37,361 nucleotides of DNA from Eubacterium sp. Lineage in GTDB: Bacteria; Bacillota; Clostridia; Oscillospirales; Ruminococcaceae. The notes below the pieces were generated by a model, which searched no databases, was not told the DNA's origin, and saw only the letters and a list, made by a program, of their open reading frames with translations. Where the stretch lies: NCBI GenBank assembly GCA_022511265.1, contig JAFLRX010000018.1:9307-46667 (forward strand), written 5' to 3'. The position numbers and the translations under genes were made by a program. Below, piece after piece: positions 16,432-23,760 of this stretch (its first letter is position 1; each line of letters begins with the position of its first letter).

Positions 16432-16632
16432 AGGCATCCGAGAATCGAACCTAAGCCGGTTTTTACAGGCATATTTTCACCGATACTGCGTCAAACTCCT
16501 TGCCAATACGCCGGTATTGCCTGCGAAGTTTTCCTTGTCTCGGCGCAAATCTGCTCTGTAAAAACTGCCTTGCACCTCACAGCGCTCAAAAGTGTCGCTG
16601 TGAGGCGGCTTGGGTTCGACTCTCGGATGCCT
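16432..16632. repeat. 201-base inverted-repeat element with internal hairpins
   Basis: The ends form 27-base inverted repeats (16432-16458 and 16606-16632), 25 of 27 complementary. The pairing continues inward with a perfect 10-base stem (GTTTTTACAG at 16459-16468 with CTGTAAAAAC at 16556-16565). Between the two right-hand segments is a 40-base insertion holding a hairpin, CCTCACAGCG (16575-16584) with CGCTGTGAGG (16596-16605). The apical part has CAATAC-GCCG-GTATTG. The whole folds as a long stem with a side branch. The right end includes part of the kinase stop codon. No transposase or convincing ORF is inside. It may be a MITE-like repeat or a structured RNA. Confidence 0.7.
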
Positions 16633-17620
16633 ATTCAATTTCGGTCTTATTGATACTGAGGTCAATATAAAAGGTACTCCCTTTTCCGACTTCCGATTCG
16701 GCGTATATTTTATGAGAGAGCTTTTCCGATGCCCTGCGGCAGAGGTACAGCCCCAGTCCGGTGGATTTTTTATCGGCACGCCCGTTATAGCCGGTATAGC
16801 CCTTTTCAAATATCCTCGGCAGGTCCTCGGCGGCTATTCCTATTCCTGTGTCTGTTACCTGCAATATATTTCCGTCTGTGACGGATATGGTAACGCTGCC
16901 GCTTTCGGTATACTTGACAGCGTTGGACAAAAGCTGTTCGATAATAAACAACAGCCACTTTTCGTCGGACAAGACCGTCTGAGTCGTACCGCTATATATT
17001 ATCCCTATTTTCTTTTGGACAAACTGCGGTGCGTATTTACGGACAGCCGAGCGGATAACGGCATCAAGAGATACGCTTTCTATCACAAAATCGTTCGCCT
17101 CGCTGTCCAGCCGAAAGCGGTACAGCACCATCTCCACATACTGTTCTATCCTGAACAGTTCCGCGGACAGCGCGCGGTTTTGCTCGGTGTCCTCAGATTG
17201 CAGCATCATCTGCATGACCGAAATAGGCGTCTTTATCTGATGTACCCATGTGGTATAGTAATCAATGCTGTCGCTGCGCTCTTGATAATATTTATTTTGG
17301 TTATCATAGCTGAAGGCGCGCAGCTTTTCCAGCATTAGTGTGTATTGTTCTTCTATAGGCGAGCAGGGGTCGGGCAGCTTTTCTGTCAGCAGCTCAATGT
17401 TGCCAATAAGCGTTTTACGTTCAAGATATTTCTTCCTGAAACGCAGAAAATGAATAGTCACGGCGACAACGGCAACAGCGGCGCACAGCACCGCCGCGTA
17501 CAGCACAGCCTCTCCCTGTATATCATACAAGAAAAACACCGCCGCGAAAATTGCCGTAAATACACAGAACATCACCGCCGCAAGCCTATACTGCGTGATG
17601 TATTTTATAAACAGCTTCAT
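16631..17620 (-). CDS. BceS-like intramembrane-sensing histidine kinase
   Basis: A 329-residue kinase with two membrane helices (about 12-31 and 38-57) and almost no extracellular loop, the hallmark of Bce-type kinases that sense through their partner transporter. The H-box YTTWVHQIKTPIS places the phospho-acceptor at His127. The N-box EQLLSNAVKYTESG, the G1 box VTDTGIGIAAEDLPRIFEKGYTG and G2 GLGLYLC are intact. TGAGGAA lies just before the ATG and the regulator stop is 7 bases upstream. Its stop codon TAG touches the end of the inverted-repeat element at 16432-16632. Confidence 0.92.
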   Translation of the reverse strand: MKLFIKYITQYRLAAVMFCVFTAIFAAVFFLYDIQGEAVLYAAVLCAAVAVVAVTIHFLRFRKKYLERKTLIGNIELLTEKLPDPCSPIEEQYTLMLEKLRAFSYDNQNKYYQERSDSIDYYTTWVHQIKTPISVMQMMLQSEDTEQNRALSAELFRIEQYVEMVLYRFRLDSEANDFVIESVSLDAVIRSAVRKYAPQFVQKKIGIIYSGTTQTVLSDEKWLLFIIEQLLSNAVKYTESGSVTISVTDGNILQVTDTGIGIAAEDLPRIFEKGYTGYNGRADKKSTGLGLYLCRRASEKLSHKIYAESEVGKGSTFYIDLSINKTEIE

Positions 17621-17627
17621 ATATTCC

Positions 17628-18302
17628 TCACATTTCGATGATGTAGCCGCTGCCTACCTTTGTTTTGATAAAGTCAGACAGCCCAAGCTCCGCCAGCTTT
17701 TTGCGCAGTCTTGTCACATTGACGGTCAGCGTGTTTTCCTCAACATAGCAGTCCGCCTGCCAAAGCTTTATCATAAGCGTGTCACGGCTGACTATCTTGC
17801 CCTTATGCTCCATCAGCGTCTGCAAAATGCGAAACTCGTTTTTCGTCAGCTCGGTGCTTTTTCCGTTATATTCAAGTGTATTGTTGTTCAGGTTTAGCAC
17901 TGCGCCCATATGTTTAAGTGTAGGCGAGGTATCGTTCATATCGTATGTTCTGCGCAGGATAGCCCGTATCTTAGCGATAAGCACCGTGACATCCACAGGC
18001 TTTGCGATAAAATCGTCTCCGCCCATCTGCATAGCCATAACGATGTTCATATTATCCGACGCGGACGACAGGAAGACTATCGGCACGGTGGATCTTTTCC
18101 GCAGCTCGGTACACCAATGATAGCCGTTGTAAAACGGTAGCATAATATCCAGCAGCACAAGGTGGGGCTGAAATTCTTCATATTCTTCAATAATATTCTG
18201 AAAATTCCGCACATAGCAGACTTCATAATTCCATGCGGTAATGCTTTTCGCCAACATATCCGCCAGCGCACGGTCGTCCTCAACAAGCAGTATTTTATAC
18301 AT
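17628..18302 (-). CDS. BceR-like OmpR-family response regulator
   Basis: A 224-residue regulator. The receiver domain has Glu8-Asp9-Asp10, the phospho-acceptor Asp52 in VLLDIMLP, and Lys101 in AKPVD. The C-terminal winged helix (about 130-224) includes LTKNEFRILQTLMEHKGKIVSRDTLM and the VNVTRLRKKL recognition region. It is the first gene of the Bce-type module, followed 7 bases later by the kinase. The probable binding site is the ATGTGACAT pair ahead of the ATPase gene. AGAGGT precedes the ATG. Confidence 0.93.
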   Translation of the reverse strand: MYKILLVEDDRALADMLAKSITAWNYEVCYVRNFQNIIEEYEEFQPHLVLLDIMLPFYNGYHWCTELRKRSTVPIVFLSSASDNMNIVMAMQMGGDDFIAKPVDVTVLIAKIRAILRRTYDMNDTSPTLKHMGAVLNLNNNTLEYNGKSTELTKNEFRILQTLMEHKGKIVSRDTLMIKLWQADCYVEENTLTVNVTRLRKKLAELGLSDFIKTKVGSGYIIEM

Positions 18303-18355
18303 AACTACCTCTTATATAGTTTATATAGCTACATCAAAATGTATTATTATTGTTT

Positions 18356-18384
18356 ATTTTATCACAAAGCTGTAGGAATTTCAA
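18356..18384 (-). promoter_or_regulatory. Promoter of the response regulator/kinase pair
   Basis: On the minus strand TTGAAA (18384-18379) and TAAAAT (18361-18356) are 17 bases apart. It is divergent from the prfB promoter. A direct repeat of CTATATAAA type lies downstream in the leader (about 18311-18330). Confidence 0.65.
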
Positions 18385-18424
18385 TGTTAAATTCAAAATG
18401 ATGTAATTCCGATAAGCTGAAATC

Positions 18425-18453
18425 TTGACATAATCCCGCGTTTGTGCTAGAAT
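18425..18453 (+). promoter_or_regulatory. Promoter of prfB
   Basis: A perfect TTGACA at 18425-18430 and TAGAAT at 18448-18453, 17 bases apart. The predicted transcript starts about 27 bases before the ATG, and AGAAAGGAAG supplies the ribosome binding site. Confidence 0.82.
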
Positions 18454-18486
18454 ATCTTTATACGTCTTACAGAAAGGAAGAACACC

Positions 18487-19599
18487 ATGCTAGAATATGA
18501 TGAACTGAAAATAGAATTTGACAACCTTGAACCGGAGCTGAAAGAGCTTGCCTCTGCGCTGGATCTTGAGGGATTAAAAAAGGAGATAGCCGACCTTGAA
18601 GAGCAGAGCGCACAGCCGGATTTCTGGAACGATGTCGAGCGTTCGCAAAAGCTGTCCCGCCGCGCGGGCGACTGTAAGAACACGGTTGAGGGCTATAACC
18701 GCCTCAGACAAAGCTATGACGATGTAGTTACCATGATAGAGCTTGCACAGGAGGAGGACGACGAAAGCATGCTGCCTGAGATACAGGAGCTTGCCGCGGC
18801 GTTCCGTACCGACCTTGAAACTCAAAAGCTTGCCACTCTGCTGTCCGGCGAATATGACGGCAACAACGCGATAGTTACATTCCACGCAGGCGCAGGCGGA
18901 ACCGAGGCGCAGGACTGGGTGGAAATGCTGTACCGTATGTACAACCGCTGGGCAGAACGCCACGGTATGAAGGTCACAGTTCTTGACTATCTTGACGGTG
19001 AAGAGGCGGGCATAAAGAGTGCCAGCGTACTGATAGAGGGGCGCAACGCCTACGGTTATCTCAAGAGCGAAAACGGAGTACACCGCCTTGTTCGTGTGTC
19101 ACCGTTTGACAGCTCGGGCAGACGGCACACAAGCTTTGCCTCTGTCGAGGTAATGCCGGAAATAGACGAGACCGTTGATGTTGACATCAGCGAGGACGAG
19201 ATAAAAATGGACGTATACCGTGCCAGCGGCGCGGGCGGACAGAAGGTCAACAAGACCTCATCCGCGGTACGTATTACCCATATCCCGACAGGTATCGTGT
19301 GCGCGTGTCAGACCGAACGCTCACAGCATCAGAACAGAGAATACGCGATGCGTATGCTTAAATCCAAGCTGATAGAGATAAAGGAAAGAGAAAATTTAGA
19401 AAAAATATCCGATATAAAGGGCGAGCAATTGCAGATAGCATGGGGCGCGCAGATACGTTCTTATGTATTTATGCCGTACACCATGGCAAAGGATCACCGC
19501 ACAAGCTATGAGATGGGCAATATCACCGCTGTAATGGACGGCGACATCGACGGATTTATTAACGCTTATCTCAAGGCGCTCAGCTTAGGTCAGCTTTAA
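18487..19599 (+). CDS. prfB: Peptide chain release factor 2
   Basis: A 370-residue class I release factor that recognises UGA and UAA and triggers peptide release in the ribosome. The SPF tripeptide of RF2 is in VSPFDSSGRRHTSF, and the catalytic GGQ (Gly250-Gly251-Gln252) is in SGAGGQKVNKTSS. The length is normal for RF2. The reading frame is open from the ATG to the end: there is no in-frame UGA around codon 25 and no CTTTGA slippery site, so the programmed frameshift that controls RF2 in many bacteria is absent here. An rRNA methyltransferase gene follows after 14 bases. Confidence 0.96.
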   Translation: MLEYDELKIEFDNLEPELKELASALDLEGLKKEIADLEEQSAQPDFWNDVERSQKLSRRAGDCKNTVEGYNRLRQSYDDVVTMIELAQEEDDESMLPEIQELAAAFRTDLETQKLATLLSGEYDGNNAIVTFHAGAGGTEAQDWVEMLYRMYNRWAERHGMKVTVLDYLDGEEAGIKSASVLIEGRNAYGYLKSENGVHRLVRVSPFDSSGRRHTSFASVEVMPEIDETVDVDISEDEIKMDVYRASGAGGQKVNKTSSAVRITHIPTGIVCACQTERSQHQNREYAMRMLKSKLIEIKERENLEKISDIKGEQLQIAWGAQIRSYVFMPYTMAKDHRTSYEMGNITAVMDGDIDGFINAYLKALSLGQL

Positions 19600-19613
19600 T
19601 ACGGGTCGTTTTA

Positions 19614-20990
19614 ATGCTGAAGAAGAATGATATTATTACGCTGGAGATAACCTCTCTCACCTCCGAGGGTTCGGGGGTGGGGAGATATGACGGAATGGCG
19701 GTGTTTGTGCCGTTTTCCGCACCCGGCGACAAGCTGAAATGCCGTATATTAAAGGTGAAAAGCTCATACGCGTACGGTAAGATAGAGGAAATCGTCAGCC
19801 CGTCCGCTGACAGAGTGCCGCAGGATTGCCCCGTCTATGGTAAGTGCGGCGGCTGTTCGCTGCGGCATATTTCGTATTCCGCCCAGCTGAAGTACAAGCA
19901 GCAGGCGGTGTATGACGCGTTTACCCGCATAGGAAAGCTGACACCCGAATTCCTGCCGATAATCGAGAACGACAGCCCCGACCGATATCGCAACAAGCTG
20001 CAAATGCCTGCGGGCGAGCGTGACGGCAGTACGGTTTTCGGGTTTTATGCGTTTCACAGCCACAGAATAATACCGTGTGACGACTGCCGCTTACAACCGG
20101 AGATTTTCTCCGCCATTGTAAAGCGGCTTTCTGCGCTGACGGATGAATATAATATTCCCGTATACAGCGAGGAGACCAAGCGCGGCGCGCTGCGCCATGT
20201 GTACCTGAGAAAAGGACACTACAGCGGCGAGATCTGCCTGTGTATTGTATCGGCTGTTGACCTGCCCGCTTACAGGAAAACAGCGGCACGGCTGGCAGAG
20301 GAATTTCCCGCAATAACATCCGCGGTGCTGAATATCAACCCCGACGATACTAATGTTATACTCGGCGAGCAGGAGATAACTCTTTACGGCAAGCCGGATA
20401 TAACCGATACAATGTGCGGCAGGACGGTGTCGGTCGCGCCGAAGGCGTTTTATCAGGTGAACACCCCTACCGCCGAAAAGATATACCGCCAGGCGGCGGA
20501 GTTTGCCCGGGCGGAGGGCAAGGTGATACTTGACCTGTACTGCGGCGCGGGTACTATCGGGCTGTCCATGGCGGACAGAGCAAAAAAGCTGATCGGTGTT
20601 GAAATAATACCCGACGCGGTGGAAAACGCCCGCCGCAACGCCGCCGCCAACGGCATAACTAACGCCGAGTTCATCTGTGCGGACGCAGGCGAGGCGGCAA
20701 AGCTGCTGCGCAGCCGCGGCGAGCATCCGGACGTAATTGTTATCGACCCGCCCCGCAAGGGCTGCGGGCAGGCTGCCGCCGAGCAGATAGCGGCGTTCGG
20801 CGCCGAGCGGTTGGTAATGATATCCTGCAACCCCGCCACTGCCGCCCGTGACTGCGCGTACTTTGAGCAGCTGGGGTATAAGACCGAAAAGGTAAGAGCA
20901 GCGGATATGTTCAGCCACACCGCGCATGTGGAGTGTGTGGTGCTGATGGAAGGAAAAAATAATCTAGGAGAAAAATCGAATGAATCCTGA
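19614..20990 (+). CDS. 23S rRNA (uracil-C5)-methyltransferase, RlmD/RlmCD family
   Basis: A 458-residue RNA methyltransferase of the RumA/TrmA family. Residues 1-60 form a TRAM domain. Cys72, Cys78 and Cys81 (CPVYGKCGGC), with a later Cys in IPCDDCRL, fit the [4Fe-4S] cluster of this group. The SAM domain has LDLYCGAGTIGLSMA, VIDPPRKGC, and the catalytic-Cys segment MISCNPATAARD. In Firmicutes one such enzyme can modify both U747 and U1939, so RlmD and RlmCD cannot be told apart here. The ribosome binding site ahead of the ATG is weak, suggesting coupling to prfB. The 3' end overlaps the Nudix gene by 11 bases. Confidence 0.92.
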   Translation: MLKKNDIITLEITSLTSEGSGVGRYDGMAVFVPFSAPGDKLKCRILKVKSSYAYGKIEEIVSPSADRVPQDCPVYGKCGGCSLRHISYSAQLKYKQQAVYDAFTRIGKLTPEFLPIIENDSPDRYRNKLQMPAGERDGSTVFGFYAFHSHRIIPCDDCRLQPEIFSAIVKRLSALTDEYNIPVYSEETKRGALRHVYLRKGHYSGEICLCIVSAVDLPAYRKTAARLAEEFPAITSAVLNINPDDTNVILGEQEITLYGKPDITDTMCGRTVSVAPKAFYQVNTPTAEKIYRQAAEFARAEGKVILDLYCGAGTIGLSMADRAKKLIGVEIIPDAVENARRNAAANGITNAEFICADAGEAAKLLRSRGEHPDVIVIDPPRKGCGQAAAEQIAAFGAERLVMISCNPATAARDCAYFEQLGYKTEKVRAADMFSHTAHVECVVLMEGKNNLGEKSNES

Positions 20991-21438
20991 CTATATTTTC
21001 AATGTACGAGTTACAGGAGTCCTCATAGAGAATAACAAAATTCTGATAGTAAAACAGAAACTGAGTGAATCAAGAGAGTGGTCTTTACCCGGAGGCAGAC
21101 TGGAACGGGGAGAAACCTTAGAACAGGGATTAAAACGCGAGTTCAAGGAAGAAACAGGATTAGATGTACAAATCGAGCGGTTGTTATATTTATGTGATGT
21201 AAATGCAAGCGGAAACACGGTACTTCATATTACTTTTTTGATTACAAGAACAGGCGGAAAGCTTACATTGCCGACAAATGAGCATGATGCTAATCCCATT
21301 CATGATGTTAAATTTGTATCTGTTGATGAACTGACCGATTACGGCTTCTCTGATGAGTTTGCGGATTTGATAAAACGAGGTTTCCCAAATCGCGGAAATT
21401 ATCTGGGCGATAAGCAAAACATAGGTTTGGGTATATGA
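20980..21438 (+). CDS. Nudix hydrolase
   Basis: A 152-residue hydrolase of nucleoside diphosphates linked to another group. The Nudix box is complete: Gly39-x5-Glu45-x7-Arg53-Glu54-Phe55-x-Glu57-Glu58-x-Gly60, giving the Mg2+-binding Glu residues. The substrate is not evident. AGGAG precedes the ATG, which lies inside the end of the methyltransferase gene. Base composition is visibly more AT-rich than in the flanking methyltransferases, and codon choice shifts accordingly, so the gene may have been acquired separately. Confidence 0.92.
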   Translation: MNPDYIFNVRVTGVLIENNKILIVKQKLSESREWSLPGGRLERGETLEQGLKREFKEETGLDVQIERLLYLCDVNASGNTVLHITFLITRTGGKLTLPTNEHDANPIHDVKFVSVDELTDYGFSDEFADLIKRGFPNRGNYLGDKQNIGLGI

Positions 21439-21460
21439 ACTTAAGGGGCTGATTTTCTAT

Positions 21461-21928
21461 ATGAATATAAGAAAATTCAAAGAAAGTGACGCAAAAGCGG
21501 TTTCTGACTTAATTATAAAAACATTGCGTACATCAAATATCAAGCATTATTCAAACGAGTATATAGAAAACCAGGTCAGGAAAGCTACACCTGAGTTTTG
21601 TATCGAGCGTTCGCAATGGGCGCATTTTTATGTGGCCTGCGATGAGGAAACGATAATAGGCTGCGGGGCGGTCGGTCCGTATTGGGGCAGCGAGGACGAA
21701 AGCTGCTTTTTCAATATTTTTGTATTGCCGGAGTACCAAGGAAAAGGGATAGGCAGGCAAATCATCGAGACATTGGAAAACGATGAATTCTTTTTGCGGG
21801 CAAAGCGGATAGAGATACCCTCTTCCATAACCGCCTGCGAGTTTTATAAAAAGATGGGTTATACATATAAAAACGGTATAGATTCAGTAGATGAAGAGCA
21901 ACTGTTCAGATTGGAAAAATTCCGTTAG
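21461..21928 (+). CDS. GNAT-family N-acetyltransferase
   Basis: A 155-residue single-domain acetyltransferase that would use acetyl-CoA. The conserved motif A is VLPEYQGKGIGRQIIETLE (about 86-104), with the Q/RxxGxG/A pyrophosphate loop QGKGIG; the preceding strand FFNIFVLPE and the later CEFYKKMGYTY are typical. The acceptor substrate is unknown. It follows the Nudix gene by 22 bases and shares its AT-rich start, then precedes the carbonic anhydrase by 12 bases. Confidence 0.9.
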   Translation: MNIRKFKESDAKAVSDLIIKTLRTSNIKHYSNEYIENQVRKATPEFCIERSQWAHFYVACDEETIIGCGAVGPYWGSEDESCFFNIFVLPEYQGKGIGRQIIETLENDEFFLRAKRIEIPSSITACEFYKKMGYTYKNGIDSVDEEQLFRLEKFR

Positions 21929-21940
21929 GAGGTACTGTCA

Positions 21941-22513
21941 ATGCATACTGATATCACCTGCACCGCAGAAGAAGCTTTAAAGAAACTAAAAGACGGCAAC
22001 GCCCGCTATCTGTCCGCAAGCAAAAGCGAGGGCGACATATCCTTGCCCCTCCGTGAAAAGACTTGTGCCAATGGGCAGCAGCCGTATGCTATCATCATTT
22101 CCTGTTCGGATTCGAGGGTGATACCCGAGAGCATTTTCAGCGCAGGTATAGGCGAGCTGTTTGTGATACGGCTGGCGGGAAATGTGATAGATAATCACCA
22201 GCTGGGAAGTATCGAGTACGCTGCGGAACATCTGGGCAGCCGCCTGATATTGGTTATGGGGCACAACCATTGCGGAGCGGTGGACGCGGCGATAAACCAC
22301 GACCCCGAGGGCTATATAAAGTTCATCACCGACGAGATAGGAAAGGCTATCGGTGACGAGACCGACGATTATAAAGCCTGCTGCCTTAATGTGCGGCACA
22401 GCATGAAAATGATAGAAGAAAGTCTGGAGATACAGCAGGAGGAAGAACACGGACTGCGTGTATGCGGCGCGCTGTATCATTTAGAGGACGGCAGGGTAGA
22501 GTTTTTGCAATAA
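21941..22513 (+). CDS. Beta-class carbonic anhydrase
   Basis: A 190-residue zinc enzyme interconverting CO2 and bicarbonate in the cytosol. Zinc ligands are Cys55, His108 and Cys111, and the Asp57-Arg59 dyad of the CSDSRV motif is intact; GHNHCGAVDAA is the second signature. The length is normal for the class. AGGAGG precedes the ATG, and the upstream acetyltransferase ends 12 bases before. Bicarbonate supply for carboxylases is the usual role in anaerobes (family knowledge). Confidence 0.95.
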   Translation: MHTDITCTAEEALKKLKDGNARYLSASKSEGDISLPLREKTCANGQQPYAIIISCSDSRVIPESIFSAGIGELFVIRLAGNVIDNHQLGSIEYAAEHLGSRLILVMGHNHCGAVDAAINHDPEGYIKFITDEIGKAIGDETDDYKACCLNVRHSMKMIEESLEIQQEEEHGLRVCGALYHLEDGRVEFLQ

Positions 22514-22542
22514 ATACGAGTTGTAATAGGTAGTAATAAAAA

Positions 22543-23646
22543 ATGATACGTGAGATAAAAAGACAAGACATCCCCGAATGTGTATCGGTCATAAAGACCG
22601 GCTTTATGACTGTTGCGGACGAGTTCGGCTTTACTGAGGAAAACGCCCCTCGGTTCACGGCATTCGCAACAGATGAACAACGGCTGAACTGGCAGTTTGA
22701 TGAGGGCAGACCGATGTTTGTGTATGTCGGCAATGATGACAGCATAGTCGGATATGTTTCGCTGCACATCACCGATAACGGCGAATGTGAGCTGAACAAC
22801 CTCTGCGTCCTGCCGGAGCATCGCCATAAGCTTATCGGCAATATGCTGTACGACCACGCTGTCAAGGCGGCGCGGCAGCATGGCTGCAAGGTCATGAATA
22901 TAGGCATAGTCGAGGAAAATGTCCGCTTGCGGCGATGGTATGAAAAGCTGGGCGCGCGGCATATCGGGACAGAGAAATTCGATTTCTTTCCGTTTACCTG
23001 CGGGTATATGACGGCAGATCTGAGCATCAAGCCGATGAAGCACAAGCGCTTAGACCGCGATCTGTGGGGCTTTCAGCATTTCCCATACTATCAGATGAGG
23101 ATTGACTGCGATATATATCACGGGTTTGCAAGCGTTATACGGCTCATAGACGGCGAGCCGCAATACTGGTCGTCTCCGATAGCGGGGAAATATCCCATAT
23201 GCGGGGGCGGTATGCTGTGGTTACAGCTTATCCCTGATAATCAAAACCGCCTTATCACCGCGTCGTATCTGCCCGAGCCTAAAACGATTGATGGCAAGGA
23301 GTATCCTTATTCAGCCACGTCCTGGTATGCTGATGTTACCGAGGGGTGGAGTTACGGTGCAGACGGCGTTGCCGTGTATGTGGACAAGTATCTTGACGTT
23401 ATTTTTACTCCGCAGGGAGATGTTATAAGGGACGACCGCGACGAGCTGGATGCGGCATACGAAGGCGGCATAATTACAAAAGCACAGTATGATTCCGCAA
23501 TATCCGAATGTGAAAGCATTATAAATGAATTGTGCACAGATATCGACGGAACTGAACGTTGGTGCGCCGAAATACTAATGCTTGCACTGCAAAAGATAGA
23601 ACAGGACGATGTCACTCTTAAAAAGGGACGCGGCATCACCGAATAA
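22543..23646 (+). CDS. GNAT acetyltransferase fused to a DUF402 domain
   Basis: A 367-residue two-domain protein. Residues 1-170 are a GNAT acetyltransferase, with NNLCVLPEHRHKLIGNMLYDHAV as motif A and NVRLRRWYEKLGARHIG as motif B. Residues about 195-345 resemble DUF402, the fold of nucleoside di/triphosphatase Ntdp and FomD: SWYADVTEGWSYGA, then VDKYLDVIFTPQGDV, then DDRDELDAAYEGGIITKAQYD. That last block with its acidic metal-binding residues is typical. The motif A glycines are partly replaced (HRHKLIG rather than QGxGxG). The two domains suggest a small-molecule or nucleotide-linked modification; the substrate is unknown. The ribosome binding site is weak. Confidence 0.75.
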   Translation: MIREIKRQDIPECVSVIKTGFMTVADEFGFTEENAPRFTAFATDEQRLNWQFDEGRPMFVYVGNDDSIVGYVSLHITDNGECELNNLCVLPEHRHKLIGNMLYDHAVKAARQHGCKVMNIGIVEENVRLRRWYEKLGARHIGTEKFDFFPFTCGYMTADLSIKPMKHKRLDRDLWGFQHFPYYQMRIDCDIYHGFASVIRLIDGEPQYWSSPIAGKYPICGGGMLWLQLIPDNQNRLITASYLPEPKTIDGKEYPYSATSWYADVTEGWSYGADGVAVYVDKYLDVIFTPQGDVIRDDRDELDAAYEGGIITKAQYDSAISECESIINELCTDIDGTERWCAEILMLALQKIEQDDVTLKKGRGITE

Positions 23647-23682
23647 AAATCCCGCCTTAATTTGACCTGCGAAATAGAGTGA

Positions 23683-23711
23683 TTGAACAATTCGCACATA
23701 AAATATATTGT
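23683..23711 (+). promoter_or_regulatory. Possible promoter of the RlmI-like gene
   Basis: TTGAAC at 23683-23688 and TATTGT at 23706-23711 are 17 bases apart, in the 114-base gap before the methyltransferase gene. The -10 is only a fair match. Confidence 0.4.
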
Positions 23712-23760
23712 ATATGCACAGCATATATAGATTTCCGGGGAAATATCGTAAGGAGATAAA

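Noticed and set aside
16432-16632. tRNA-like GGTTCGA sequence near both ends of the inverted repeat
   Set aside because: The GGTTCGA is part of the 27-base arms. No T-stem pairing, anticodon arm or acceptor stem of tRNA size can be drawn.
16477-16809. 110-codon minus-strand frame running from the kinase gene into the inverted-repeat element
   Set aside because: It lies over the kinase 3' end and the repeat, has no ribosome binding site, and its composition shows no protein-like pattern.
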